From: Ceraceosorus guamensis
Taxonomy: Eukaryota > Basidiomycota > Exobasidiomycetes > Ceraceosorales > Ceraceosoraceae
Assembly: GCF_003144195.1 (NCBI RefSeq)
Contig: NW_020290047.1
Location: forward strand, 62,001-126,000
DNA: 64,000 nt
Direction: 5' to 3'
The position numbers and the translations under genes are program-made. The notes under the pieces are model-generated. The model was not told where the DNA came from and made no database searches. It saw only the letters and a list, made by a program, of their open reading frames with translations. Of the stretch, positions 44,229-57,044 are shown piece after piece; positions within the stretch are counted from its first letter, which is position 1; every line of letters starts with the position of its first letter.

Positions 44229-46897
44229 ATGAGCTGGCGAGGTGAATCGGCACCGAGCGAAAGCCACGCTGGCATTCTCATCGAAGGTTTGCACGCCGTG
44301 CTGTGCTATGCTCATCGATGGTGGCATGCGTGGGACCGGCAAGCGGTCAGTGACGCGGCTGGGAAAGCCAGCTTCTTCGTGTGGCTCTTTGCGCAAAGTC
44401 CGTGAGTACGCAAACGTCGCCTCGTTACCCGAGCTCGAAAAGTCGCATTGAGTCTGACACTTGCCCTTGTCGCTTGCAGCCAGATCTACGAGAACTACGC
44501 CAGGTCTTCGGTAGACGGGCTCAGCCCTACTTTCTTGCTGCAATGGATGGGAGGCGATATCACGAATCTGTAAGCGCTGTGTATGCTGCACAATCATGTC
44601 GACGTGGCTGACATCCCTGCCTTCACTCACCGGCTCCACAGAATCGGGTGTCTACTCACCAACCAACTCGCTTTTCAGGTCGCCATCGCAGTGTATTTCT
44701 GCGTTGTGGATGCGATCATAGGCATCCAATTCGTATGTGAGATCTGCTACCTGAGTCATAAATGGGAACGCGCTTTACTGAATCTCGCTGTTCTTTCGTA
44801 ACGAAAGACTACTCGAGACGGAATGAGAAAGCTATGCCTGCCGCGCCGAGTCGAGCACGCTATGCCAGTACTGCGTCGACCTTCACAGCGCGAGATCTAC
44901 GTTCCCTGCCTGGCTCCCCCCTCGTCAGGCGCGCTGGCATTCCGCGATGGAGTAGTAGAGACATGTCGGCGAGCGTCCCCACGCTGACTGACTCGTCTTC
45001 TGGCCGGCTGCCTAAAAGGCGAAGCGATAGCTCGAGTCCCGGTTTCATGGCGCGATCAGGCAGCTGGCGACTGCCGCGGTCCTCGAGCATACAGTCGGTC
45101 GAGACGGATGCTGGTCAAGTCAGCGCAGCTGGACACACCGTCGAGGAGTATGCAAATCTTCGCTTGGCTCACGCACAGCAATACGTGGCTGCAGCACGTA
45201 GAGCTGCCCAGCTCAGCTCGCAACAAGCGGAGGGAAGGGCTAGCTCTGGCTCCAGGCAGCAACCTTCAACGCTAGGTCGCCAAAGAGCGGGCTCTACAAG
45301 GTGGGCTCCTCACCTCCTTAGTCCTACGCGAGAGCAAAGCGTTGGGCCAGAAACACAGGCAGAGCTTCACGACTATGGCGCTATGGCAGACAGCTTACAG
45401 AGCGAAGCATCTACTGCCAGCGGTGGCAGTCTTCAGCGCATATGGGGCTCAAGCGATGCAGCACACAAGACTCGACCTGCAGCTTCCTTTGCGCGGTTCA
45501 GGGAGCAAGCGCGAGCACGGTCCATCCCAACAAGTGCGAAGCTGCTTTCGCGCATATCGACAGTTGATGAAAGCGTCACTGCGATGGAAGATGGGGAACC
45601 GACTGCGGTTTCCGACTCTGAAAGTCCAGATGCCGAGCCTCGACGTGGAAGAGGAATGATCCGGACGGCCGAGCGTATCAGCACACCCAAACAAGATGCG
45701 GCGCTACTTGGCAAGTCTCCCGGAGGCAACAGCGCCATTCTGGTCAGAGGCGGTGCGATTGGCGATCTTGGAGCAGCAGGCTCGGCAGTCGAACAGGAGA
45801 GCTCTTCTTACTTCGAATCGAGGCATCCTTCTGTCGCTCCATCGCTCGAGGATGGCCACAGAGAGGCTAGTCGCTCCTCTTCTATCTCGCCGTCGCGTCG
45901 GAGACGAGCGAGTCGCGGGCTGGGCGCTGCTCTGCTAGGCCTTGGGGCTCTTTGGGGCGTGGGCCCATCAACAGGCGGCACGGCCCTCTTTAGCTTGCGG
46001 GAGGCTGCTGCAGGAGATCTCAGCACTATGCGACAAGCACGCACGATGGAGACAAGGCCGTCAGCAGCACTCGGTCCTTTCGCTCCGAACACCGTGGGGT
46101 CCGCCTATGCCCTCAAATTTGTGAATCGGGGGGAATTCCCCGTGTATCCAAGCCAGCATCTGCTGACCATCGTCCCAAGGCTGACGGATCCTTTGCTCGC
46201 CCCAGCAGATGTCCAAGCAGAACGTGAAGGCGATCTCGAAACGCCACCATCACGTGAAGAATGGGACCGGATTGTCGGAAGACTCTTTGCATGGATCTGC
46301 TGCTTTCTTTACATGACATCGCGCATCCCTCAGATATGGACCAACTTTGTCCGCCAGAGTGTGGAGGGGCTATCGATGCTGCTGTTCGTAGCTGCAGCGC
46401 TGGGCAACACGCTCTACTCTATCAGTATCTTGGTCTCGCCGCTAGCAACTGGACGAGGTGCAAAAGCCTACTTGATTGAATCGCTCCCGTTTTTGCTCGG
46501 CTCGGGCGGCACTTTGATCTTTGACGCCATCATTGTTGCTCAATCCATCGCATGGAGACACTTGCCTCCTGAAGCTGAGTTGCTAAGACTGGACGAAGAG
46601 CAGGACGATCCCATCGCGCCAGAGCCCGGCAGCTACGTCGCAAGACCAGGTCTTTCCAGACGCTCCTCTATACGAAGCGCCTACGACGACGTGGAGAGGA
46701 CGAGGAGCATGAGTCGTCCAAGAGATGCGCGCGAATCGCTGCGAAGATCTACCTCCAGCAGGCGCTCTGTCCGCCACTGGATGGCGCATCCAACTGCTGC
46801 TCCAACCACACCGCGCCGTCCTGTGCGCTCGTCGTCAAGCACCAACACTTCTCGTGGCAACAGCAGAGCGCCAACCGAAAGGACATCTCTGATCTGA
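44229..46897 (+). CDS. PQ-loop repeat membrane protein (Ypq/PQLC2-type vacuolar amino-acid transporter)
   Basis: Four exons, 44229-44401, 44480-44569, 44642-44736 and 44808-46897, join in phase and give 758 residues. The first PQ-loop reads SPQIYENYARSSVDGLSPTF across the exon 1/2 junction and runs on to GDITNLIGCLL. The second is RIPQIWTNFVRQSVEGLS near residue 560, followed by hydrophobic helices (MLLFVAAALGNTLYSISILV; SLPFLLGSGGTLIFDAIIVA). Paired PQ-loops define the family, which in yeast and animals exports cationic amino acids from the vacuole or lysosome. Between the two loops lies a Ser/Arg-rich, apparently disordered segment of over 400 residues, much longer than in yeast Ypq1. The N-terminal start is the least certain part. 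Confidence 0.87.
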
Positions 46898-46939
46898 AAA
46901 TTGCATCCGATTAAATGTCAGTCATGCGTGCCTACGAGG

Positions 46940-49900
46940 TCAAGGCTTTGCCACTGTCACCCTGATCTGCAGGCCGTCGTCGGTGACTTCTGCTACTTGA
47001 GCACTATCTCCTAAGGGCATCAGCCTGCGCGTGTCGCTCCGTGGCAATTTAAAAGTGAGATCCCAGTGTCCTGCAAAGCCACCATGAAGGAGCTTGAAGC
47101 CGCATTGCACGGTTTGGGAACCGGCAATGCTTTGGAAGAATACCTCGTACTCTGTCCACTCGCCGCTGGTAGTCGCTGCGTTTGAGCACCCGTCATCTTC
47201 AATGACGACAAAAGATCCGCTGCAACTTGTCGCAGCTTCGATGGGCGCTGGGTAAATTGATACGATTCTGCCCGACCGACTGGTTGAAAGTGCATCCTGT
47301 CCGACCTCGGAGGCAAGGACGAGGATGCCTCCGGCTCTCATCAACGCCGGACAGCGGTCGAGGGCCGCATCTGATACAACCGTACAGATGGACGCCCAAG
47401 AAGCAGCCGATGAGCGCTCGACGGGTCGTTGTTCGAACTTGGCGACACTCACCTTCCGTGACATCAGCGCCTCCAACTGGGAGGCGCGTCCACACCCCCG
47501 TGTGGAAATTGCACCACCAGATTGGCTCGATTTGGCCGCCTGGCAGGTGAAAGTCCACGCTTGTTGCTCCTTGCGTTGTGTTTGGCGCAATCAGCAGATG
47601 CGACCCCAGCAGGAATTGCTCATCCTGAGTCAACGTGATTCGGTCGTACGAGTGATGCCACAAGAGAGGCTAAAATGCCACCAGGATGTGGCAACAGAGG
47701 ATGAGCAGCGAAGATCATGGCAAGCGCAGAAGACGCAACTTACCTTGAGGACTGGCCAACCACGTCGGTGGTAATCGCTGCAGAGATGTTTCATCAAGAC
47801 TTCAATTGAGCCTGCCGGCGCCAAGACATCACGTTTGATGGATCACCGCAACACACTTACGTGACATATAGAGAGTATAGTGTCGGAATGAGCTGATATC
47901 GGAAGTTGATTACCTCACGTAAGATGCGACCGACGTCTGGGACGTGATCATACATCCAAAGCGTCGTGGAGATCTGCATCGATTGGCAAAGAGGTTCAGG
48001 CACTGCGCTGGCACTGGTCCGGGTGCGAGAAGCAACGGACCTTTTTCCACGAATGCACAGTGAAGCGCGTATGCCACAGTGCCTGCTGGCACCAACGGAC
48101 CAAAAGTTCGGGGCTCGGGCTGTGGGCACCAGCAAACCCTGCGATTGATCAACGTGGTCAATGTTGCCAATCTGAGGTCAGTGCATGAGCAAAGCTGTTG
48201 CATCTTCATCAAGATGTGGGTGACCCACCGCCAATATCGTGCCCATAGAGGCCAGGGCCAAAGCTGATGCCGGTGCTCAACGTCATCTTCGTGCTCCATT
48301 TGAGCGATTTCCAGGTAGTGGAATTGTCGCCAGACCAACTTCCGTGCGCGAAGGTTTGCATGCCTGGCACGAAGCTTCGCGTCACTACCACCGGTCGCGC
48401 GTGCGGCCTCGCGCGCTGTTTTGGACCACAAGAAGGCAAGTATCAGCAGCAGAGCACTGTCGCTTCTGGACCAGGCTGTCCACCCACAAGGAGATGCTCT
48501 GCCGTTGCGCGCGCCATGCCCATCGTTAGCACACCACGGCCAAACGTTCCCACCGTGAAGTGGTCTCCCGTACTCCCTCCCATTCTCTGCTGCACCTCCA
48601 CCTTGAGCATGGCATCTGCTTCTGAGTGCAGACCGGTTGCACTGGGTACATCGCAAGCGCCTTCGAAGGGCGAGGACCATGCGGCGACCTGTCCGGCAAG
48701 CTCTTCATCATCATCGACTAGGGTCGAGAATTCATTGTTGTCGATCCAGAGACCAGTGATATTATTGTCGAGCACACCGCGCTGCATCATTCGCTGCCAG
48801 CTCTGACAGCCTCGCACGCTGGAAAAGTCAAAGTACGACCCTTTGCCCGTGTCACCCATGTTCACACTCCAATGCAGCGTCCTAGCTGGATGGGTGTGAT
48901 ACGCCCCACATCGATCTGCATCTGTCGGCGCAGAGCCGCCTTCTAGAGGTCTAGCGTCCGGAGCGGCGCGAACGAAAGCACCCTCTCTGGCAGCCTCGTC
49001 ATACCAAGGATGCGACTCAAGTAACCAAGGCTTGACGTTGATGATCAATTGGCAGGACTGCCCTCGCTCCAGCTCCTTGCCCATGGCCTCTGGATCCGGA
49101 TACTTGCTGCGATCCCACGTGAAATAATTCCGGTCACCAGAGACGGCATCTTGGCAGTAACCCGAGCTGAGATGCATACCGTCAATCGGGAAGCCGCGCG
49201 CTCTGGTTTGGGCGACGTAGTCTATTACTGCAGCCTGTGCGTCAGACCGCTCTGACAAGGTCAGACTGCTCGCCAGGTAGCCGAATTGTGAAAGAGGGGG
49301 AAGATGAGGACTCGCTTGCCAACGACCATTGGACGTGTCGCCGAGCGCACCGGAATGATGCGGTGTCACGAGGTGAGCAAGCTGCGAGACTATGCCAGGC
49401 AGGCTTGGCCTTGGCCTGACATTGCCGGATAGCTCATGGCTGCCGAGGAGGACGTAGTAATCCAAAGGACTTTGCTCCGCGCTGTGATGTTAAGGATCCG
49501 TTAGCCACCGCCATACAATGCCAGATAGTTGCTTCAGGCACTCACCAGAAAGATCTGAAATTGCCAGTGCTAAAGTCGTGCTCTCCACCAAGGTCGAAGA
49601 TTGATGGAGACAGAGTGTTGTAATAGAGCCCGTACCAGAAGCGCGTCTCCGCGTTGTATACTGAGTAGAAAGGACATAACTGCGCGGGATCGGGGTGCGG
49701 CGTTGGGAGTCAGTGCGGGAAGCGACGCCAGCTCGCCTCTCTACAAGCAGCGCACCTTGTACAGAGGATCCGTCTCCTCTGGATCTGCGGCCAGACTATC
49801 CCGGCCCTCGATGATGTACCGCTTGCCGGCCTTCATCATCGGCCCTTTAGTCTCTCCAAGCCCATAGACGAATTCGTTTTGGGCAGGATGAGCAGGATGA

Positions 49901-50665
49901 TTGGTGTTTGCGCTTTGCGCCTCCTCACAAAGTGGCATGTACGACTCGCGGCAGACCTGCGCAGAGGCGGGTTGCGTGGGAGTCAGAGGGACCGTGGCGT
50001 CGTCTCATACGAACCGCGTGCTTCGAAGCCCGAGCTAAGGGACTGACGTAGTGGAATGCTCGACCTGATTTCTCGTCGTACCTGTATGCGTGCTTAAAGT
50101 CCTTCAGGAAGACAAAACCATTCTCTGCGCCTGCGTCGACCCACATCCAGCTCAGGAGGATGGCGTGACTGTAGTCGACGTGTATGCGAATGCCAGCCAG
50201 TCCACCCAACACGGCAGCACTAGTCAACGTCGCCCTTTTGCGGCTCTCATCGTGCTTCACCGACCAGCCCTGTCCCAGTGCTCGCTCCCAAGCAACTCCG
50301 TCTCGCCCCCGGCCTGCACGTCCAGCTTGACCGCCCAAGTAAGTCCGACCTCCAAACTTTTCAGGTAGCGTGTGAATCACGCGCACTAGCTGGTCGGAGA
50401 TCGCGTGAATGTGGAAGGCGTGGCCCGAGCCGTTGCGAAGGGAAAGAATCGGCCAGACCTGGGACTTGGGATCCTCGAGAGAGGGGCCGGAAGCTCCTGC
50501 GGATGATGTGTCCGGCCAAAGCGTCCAGCCTACCGGGTTAATCAAGCGAGGCATCCCTGTTCGCGTCGTTTTTCCAGAGCCCCGACTCGAATTTGCCGAC
50601 GCTGGATGTTGGGAGGGGTGTGGCGAGGGGAGAGCGACGACTGACTTGACACCAATGTAATGCAT
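46940..50665 (-). CDS. Glycoside hydrolase family 31 (alpha-glucosidase/xylosidase type)
   Basis: Ten exons join in phase: 50665-50048, 49956-49756, 49679-49546, 49481-48488, 48415-48229, 48138-48041, 47973-47861, 47777-47744, 47669-47453 and 47370-46940, giving 1008 residues. Landmarks in order: FVYGLGETKGPM, RFWYGLYYNT, GFPIDGMHLSSGY, the catalytic nucleophile in GLWIDNNE near residue 563, the acid/base Asp in HGSWSGDNSTTW near 676, GLYGHDIGGFAG, RFTVHSWKK, WMYDHVPD, FRYQLIPTLYSLYV, RRGWPVLKPLWWH-like sequence across exons 8-9, GSHLLIAPN, and RCPALMRAGGILVLA. No signal peptide is visible, so the enzyme may be intracellular. The start could instead be the ATG at 50554 (MPRLINPVGWTLW), or exon 1 could hide a small intron. 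The stop is 42 bases from the PQ-loop stop. Confidence 0.9.
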
Positions 50666-51447
50666 GCCTTTTGTGTCATATCCATCGCTGCGTGACGGAT
50701 CGAGACCCTAACGCCCCACAAAGGGAGAGCACGTGCGCTCGATTCGGCATGCCTGCGCATGGCTTTGAGACGAGGGATCCCGTTCGTGATTGTCATTCAG
50801 ATTTGCTGCTGCACTTCGTCTCAAGTCAAAGTGTCATCTCTACCAAGAAGAGCGAAGGGACCAGAATTTGGAGATCAGCATTCCCTGGTGTGTACAGACG
50901 CAGATGTCTAGTGACTGTCGAGCGCAGAACCCAAGATTCTCTGAAGAGCTCACGATTCAAGATTGCCTCGCGCGGTCTCGCAAGCTGCGGGGTTGCGGAT
51001 TCAAAATTGTGAATCATTCACATTCAGATTGCGATTGAACCACGCGCCAAACGCGTCGTTGGTGTTGAGCGCGTCACCTCAATGCACGACTCGTGACTGG
51101 CGAAGTCACGCGGCGACTGGTGAGTCTGAGTCTTGAGTGGAAGGCAAAGTTAGATTCAAGATGTTCTTGATTCAAAGTTCACAAGTTTAACGTCGATTCA
51201 CCATTGTTAATTGGTAATTCTCGATAGAAATCCCAGGGAAATTTCACCACATCAAATCTTTGATTTCAAGCCTTGGAACCATGAGGTTGCGCTAAATTGT
51301 GAAATTTGAAATCAGAATACTACAGATCTTGAAGGCATCGCTCCGCATAGGAAAGCATTGCGCGTCAAATCACACCTCGAGGCGCTTCAAGCTTCCACAA
51401 CACTCCTCTCTTTGGGCCCATACGCTGGATCGGTAGGGCGCAGCAGA
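50666..51447. other. Divergent intergenic region with repeat words
   Basis: About 780 bases, the promoters of GH31 and the RGG gene. Words such as CACGATTCAAGATTGC (about 50951), GTGAATCATTCACATTC (about 51009), CACGACTCGTGACTGG (about 51084), GAGTCTTGAGTGG (about 51130) and GATTCAAGATGTTCTTGATTC (about 51153) recur in it. Confidence 0.5.
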
Positions 51448-52889
51448 ATGGTGCTGCAGAACAAGTACAAAGCAAGAGCGTCTCGAAGGTACGTGGCCAC
51501 CCGTTCAGGTTCTTCGGAAGGTGCAGAATCCAGCCGGGGCCGCGGAGGTCGAGGAGCAGCAAGGGGAGGTACAGGGAGCAGAGGGAGGGGAGGGAGAGGC
51601 CGCGGCGGCGGCGATGGTGAAAACGTGCGGTGGAGTAGGTTTGATGAGGGCGAAGAGGATGGTGGAAGTGGTGGGGGTGAAGAGGAGGAGCTGGACGACG
51701 AGCAAGAAGTGGAGCTCAATCCGGCCTTTCCATCGCTGAAGAATGGATTGCGTCACACATCGCATAACGCTGAGCATGTCACGAAGACTGCCGCCCATCA
51801 AACGGCGGATGGTGAGCAGACTACGGGAGGCATCCCTTCGCACCAATCCACAGGTCTCGAAGCGAGTGCGACAGAGGAAGCGTCCGACTCAGAAGAACCA
51901 GAAGTGGACATCTCCAATCTGCTTGCTCGAGTGTCTGCTCTCGGTGAAGATGCGCCAGTCCAAGGGTTCGCTGCAGGCGATAGGCGCGCAGATGGCAACG
52001 TCACAGGTCAGGATTCTGAGGATGTCGACGTGCAAAAAGACACCGATCAATCATTGGCGTATCTCCATGCGAGGCAACAGACGAGGGATGCCCGCACACG
52101 GAGCGCCATGAAGCGGGCAGACGAGAGCTTCAGGAAAGATAGGGCATCTGGTGTGGACACTGAGATGCCAGCGGAAGAAAGAGAGAGAAGAAGGAAGGAA
52201 GAGGAGGAAATGCTAAAGGAGAGGGAAAAGGCCGAGGCTGTCACGTGTGAGTCCTTTTGAGTTGACTGCCGCACATCTCTATCTCTTCATCAACGGTGGC
52301 TGACGGCGTGGCTATCCTGCTCCTTCCGCCAGCTCTGAAAGAGCGCTTCAGGGGGCACAAAGTAGGGGAGCGAAGGGAAGCTGCAGCGACGAGAACTTCC
52401 GCATCGTCCGCTGCCAAAGGCGGCGAAGTACGCGCTTCTCTTGCGCATTCACAGCAACCAGAAGGCAAGCGACTCAATGGCCCAGCTCTTGCTATGCAGA
52501 CATCGACCAATACAGATGATCTAGATGCCCTGCTCGGCATATCTTCCCCACTCAGATCATTGTCAGCAACCTCTCGGTCTCCAGCCCGACCGCCTTCGCC
52601 GCTAGCGTCCTCTGCCGGGCTGCTGTCCATGGACGGAGCGGCATCCCGAGGCCCCACCTCGGAGGTGACCTTGACTGCTCTCGAACGGGAGAAACGTCGA
52701 GCCCAAGAGGCGGAACAGCGTCGTGTAAAGGGCGAGGCAGCGCTTCAAGAAGCCCTTCAAAACATGGGCATCAAGAATACTGGCCATGCAAGTCAAGGCA
52801 AGGGCGATGCGAGGAAACCTCAGACTTCCACAGCGAAGACGACCGCTCTCGAGTCCCACCAGGAGTTCTTGGACGAGATGCTTGGCTGA
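51448..52889 (+). CDS. RGG-rich acidic protein, function unknown
   Basis: Two exons, 51448-52246 and 52333-52889, join in phase 1 and give 451 residues. The start MVLQNKYKARASRRYVATRS is followed by an RGG/GRG tract (GRGGRGAARGGTGSRGRGGR), then an acidic stretch (EEEELDDEQEVELN). A charged helix follows (EERERRRKEEEEMLKEREKA), and another (LEREKRRAQEAEQRR) near the C terminus, which ends EFLDEMLG. RGG tracts commonly bind RNA and are methylated on arginine, so a role in RNA handling is possible. I do not recognise the family. The splice junction lies in AVTS-LKERFRG and is supported by continued charge pattern and phase. Confidence 0.75.
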
Positions 52890-53471
52890 GCGATTGGTGT
52901 GTGCCAACAAGCTCCCTCATAGTCAATGACAGAGCCGTGGCAGCTGATCGCCTCGATACAAGCTACAAGCCTTCCTCAATGCACGACGCGGACTTCTTAG
53001 TGAGCGCTTCTGCTGCTGGCAAGGTACTCGCATGCCGAAGGCTTGCAATCCCGCGTAAAGCCTGTCGTCCGCCGATGGACCCTTGCTGAGAACATAGAAT
53101 CATCAAAGACTTAGATCGGGAAGAGCGTACATCCGCCACCAGATCAGCAGGTCAGGTCTGTGCGTCTACAAGCAGTCCGCCCGTCCATGTCGGGGACACC
53201 TCCAGACGCTGTGCCTTGCGCGGGCACTGTGCACTTGCTTGGCAGAAGCGGCTCATCCACCGAACATCGCAGATGGGCACGAGCGCATTGCTATTGCTGG
53301 TCAAAAGAACAACGGTGACTAGGGTGACATTGAAGGGAGGAGACTTCTATAGGGCAGGTCAAATGCGGCTTGATTTGGCGGGGAATCAACCACCGAGGGT
53401 GAGGGAATGCGAAGAGCAATATATAAAGCAGTGGTGTGAAGATCAAGCACGCTCGACGGGCCAGAACCCGC
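52890..53471. other. Convergent intergenic region
   Basis: About 580 bases between two stop codons. No gene, RNA or notable repeat is visible. Confidence 0.4.
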
Positions 53472-55584
53472 TCAGTGCGAGTACGGTCCAAAGTTGAAAG
53501 TGGTCTTCTTCAGGAAAGGATATGCGTTCTGGTCGATGCGCTTGCCCGTGGAAGGAATGAGCGGAATCAGTGCGTCGACGACCTGACCGATGATCTCGTC
53601 CCAAAGGTTTTGCCGCTTTTTGACGGCGCCGGCGTTTCGTCGGATAGCATAGCTGGTGACCACTGCCCCGGATCCGTTTGGTCCAGTGGTATAAGTGACC
53701 GTGCTCTGCTGCTGATAAGTCTTGTACAGAGCGCACACTGCTGCTCCTTCTTTACCGCCATTGAAACGAATCAATTCGGCCATAGCGCAACCTTTGGTCC
53801 TCTCGCAATTCGCGGCACACGTGTTGGCTTGTGACCCACCGAGCCAGGTCTGACCCAGCGTACCGCGAGAGATGAAGCCGGTAGAGGTTGCGTACGAAGA
53901 ACGCTTGCCTTGAATAGTCCAGCTGATTCTGTATCCGTTGGGTGCGGTGACGGCAGTCGTTGGTGTAGATGCTGGCGGCGCTGCGGTCGTCGTTGTCGGC
54001 GCAGGTGGCGCCTGAGTGGTCGTGGTGGTGGGTGTGACAACAAAGGTAGTGGTACTTGTAGTGGTGCTGGGCAAAGCGGCGGTGTTGGTACCGGTGATCG
54101 TAGCGGTGTTTGTGATGGTAGAATTGCCTGTAGAGTTGGTTTGTGGGTATGATGTGGTAGCAAAGGTGACTGCTTTGCGCAGGTTGTTGGTAGGGCATCC
54201 ATTCGAGTCGCGTGCAAAGGCATAGTCGTCAAGGTTCGAGGGAATCCAGCCTTGCGCCATCGCGTCTTTGTAAGACCATTCGCCTCTGCTAGCCGTCTTC
54301 CAAGACCACATGATCCATCCTGCAGATTTCTCGTACGTGACTTGCTGTGCCTCCCAGAACCTCCGCATGAAGAGATTCTGCGTCGCATTGTTTTGAGCAT
54401 TGATGTTGTCGCTCATCGTTGCATAGCTACAGTTGGTGCACCGTGTAGCAAGGCTGAACTCTCCCACGAATGTAGGCCGTACTCGATTGGCATTGCTGAG
54501 CTCGGATGAAAGACCGCAGGTGTAGCTGATATGTTGGTCCCACGTGTAGTCTACTTGAGGGGCCCAAGCTTGATATCGATGTGTGTCGAGAGAGGTGGTA
54601 CCTGCGGTGTAACCTTGTGCTGTAGTGTATGAGCTGTCCCAGTCGCTCAGCGGCTGGTCAAAGCCATCGTGAAAGGTGATGGAAGGAATGATGGGGGCAT
54701 TTGAGGTGATGTTGCCCATGATAGCTTTGTACGCAGGCTTGTGTACTTGAGAGACCATCCATGTTCTGGTGAGGTTGCCGTTCCACATCTGAGGTTCGTT
54801 GAGGACACCGATCGACTTGATGACACCTCCGTAGGATGGATCGTTGACCCATCTCTTGACGGACTCGGTGAGAGCAAAAATCAGACGGTTGACGTTATCA
54901 GCAGGATTACCTCCTTCAGTTCTGAAACCAACTGGTCCTTGTCTGCCGCTGTTGTCGAAGCCATTTTGACCTGCGGCAAATGTTGAACTTGCTCGTCAGA
55001 CAAGGCAACAAAGGAGACGATCTGGCAGCGTTCTACTCCCGTCACTCACTGTAGGGAGCTGTGTGCATGTCAAATGTGACGTCAAGGCCGTACTGCTTGG
55101 CCCACCGCAAAGCCTTGTCTACGTAGGGAATTTCGAGCCCAGAACCGATGTAGGGCTCGCCACTAGTAGTTTTGAGCGCTACCCCTGCGGCATCTCCGAA
55201 CATGTAGTGGGGGACTGGCAAACGGATCGTGTTGAGACCAGCCGCCTTAATCTGTCTGAAGTCATCTTCTGTGATCCAAGAGTCGTAGTGACCTTGTAGA
55301 AGTGAGGCGGAGCTCGCAGGGTCGTTGATAATCTTCATCAAGGTCCAAGTGTCTATGGCACCTTGAGCAGAGTAGGGCGCGAAAAGCTCTGGCTGCATCC
55401 ATGCTTCCAAAACCAACCAATTGCCCAAGTTGACTCCGCGGATCTTGCGGCCAGTGCCGAAGCCAGAGTTTGCAGCTCGGGGGGCAAGGTGAGACGATTG
55501 TGATGAGCCCACTGCTGGTGCCGCGTCCACGCGCGCCAACAAGATCGCCGCGAGAGCGACCGTCAGCAGGGACAGGAAACGCAT
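53472..55584 (-). CDS. Secreted GH5 glucan 1,3-beta-glucosidase with C-terminal Cys-rich module
   Basis: Two exons, 55584-55050 and 54970-53472, join in phase 1 within HTAPYS-QNGFDNSG and give 677 residues. MRFLSLLTVALAAILLARVDA is a signal peptide. GH5 subfamily 9 (exo-beta-1,3-glucanase) features are GVNLGNWLVLEAWMQPELF, NTIRLPVPHYMF, the acid/base Glu in GVLNEPQ near residue 238, and the nucleophile Glu in FVGEFSLA near 346, with GWIMWSWK. A Thr/Pro-rich linker follows near residue 450-500, then a module with spaced cysteines (NTCAANCERTKGCA, VCALYK) resembling a PAN/apple fold. Yeast EXG1-type enzymes trim wall glucan; the added module may bind carbohydrate or protein. Confidence 0.92.
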
Positions 55585-57044
55585 GCCGAAGAAGGAAAGG
55601 TTGATGCGTTGCGAGACCGGTCAAGTTGCAGCGATTGGGGGGCAAGGAGGTAGTTGACGAGGTTCCGATCAAGGCTTTGTTGGATGATTCGCGCTCCGGG
55701 GTGCGCTGAGAGATGCCATATTTATAGACCTCCTGAGCTCGCTTTGAGCTGTCAATCAATCCTGTGTCTGACCAGAAAAGAAAGACTTGGCCGCATCGGC
55801 GTGGCGTCGGGAAGCGTGCTCACCGATGCAGCGAAGGATGCTTGCGGTCCCGGAGCATTTTTGAGCGGGTCTCCTACGATTCTGCTGAAGATGCTCATCT
55901 CCTTGGATGTTCAGGCTTCCTCTGCGAAGGTGTTCCAGGTGCAGTGCCTATAGAGGCGAAGAGACGGGCGACACGCTACAGGCTGCATCATCAAGGACAG
56001 AAGAGGTCTGGAATGATCGACTCCGATTCGGCATCGGGACTCAAGCGAGGCGCAAGTCTTGCCTGGAGCGGTCTCGAAGAGAAACTTGTGCCACAGTCAC
56101 GAGTGCTGAACCCACGTTCGCGGCGCACCTCGACACCAGGGCAGCTGGACCTACACGAAAAGTTGACGCGGCCTCGCATGCAGAGAGCGGTGTAGGTCGC
56201 GCAGCGAGGCCGGAAGTGGCTTCGAGCTGAACTCCGATTATCCAGGAGACGTCGTGCCTGCACGCTTGGATTCTTCTCACGATCGGAGCTCAAGCATGTC
56301 GCCCCTTGTCTCACACTCGAAATCTGAGCGTCGAGAGCTAGCCCAGTGGGTCGTCCAGCGGAGGTGAGGCAGCCTCCAGCACGAGGTGCGTGCTGTGTGG
56401 CTTGCAGTCCCGACATGGCCGGACCTCGAACCTGCACGTCGCGCATCGGGAAGGACCTGCAGCTACAACCCCGGCCTCAGGCAGCAGCCGGGACCGCTTT
56501 GGGACACGCCTCTGCTCTAGGCCGGCGCTTCATCAGCCGAAAAGATGGCGTCAAGGATCGACAAGCCAGATAGGGTCTTATACCACACTCACGACGCGTA
56601 CACTCTGACTTCACGAGCAGTGAGCGATCCAGCACAGCTCCCCACACTCACGCCGGCGAGAGAAGCAAGGCAACCGCATCTGTGCCTTCCAACCCTTCCC
56701 AGGAGGGTGAGTGTGCTGGACTGGCCATCACGCTAGCATCGAAGATGATCGTGCCGGGCGGGCCTAGAATCGTGCCGCTTCTTGTCACCGCACCTACTTG
56801 AATGTCAGGCCATTGTGGTTGCGGACACGCCTATATTGTAACGCGGGTACTGGGAGTATCACGCAGGCAGCGCCTGTGACTGTACCTCCCGTCTACTGAT
56901 AGAGACAGCGGGTTGGCCCATTTCAATTCATGATGCAATCTTGGAGCGAGCCGCTGTTTCTGGCGTGACGTTGCGGGCAGGGCTATTTGAAAAGAGACCG
57001 TGGAATGATGCGAGAGGTTTCAGCCAAGTGTCGTCAGATTCATG
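55585..57044. other. Intergenic region upstream of the GH5 gene
   Basis: About 1.46 kb between two minus-strand genes. It must include the GH5 promoter on its left and the GPI2 3' UTR on its right. Open frames of about 140-150 codons on either strand (55764-56195, 55991-56446) overlap and show no family signature. Confidence 0.4.

Noticed and set aside
55991-56446. Overlapping open frames of about 140-150 codons on both strands upstream of the GH5 gene
   Set aside because: Both frames are rich in Arg, Ser and Cys as expected for random GC-rich DNA, and neither has a family signature.
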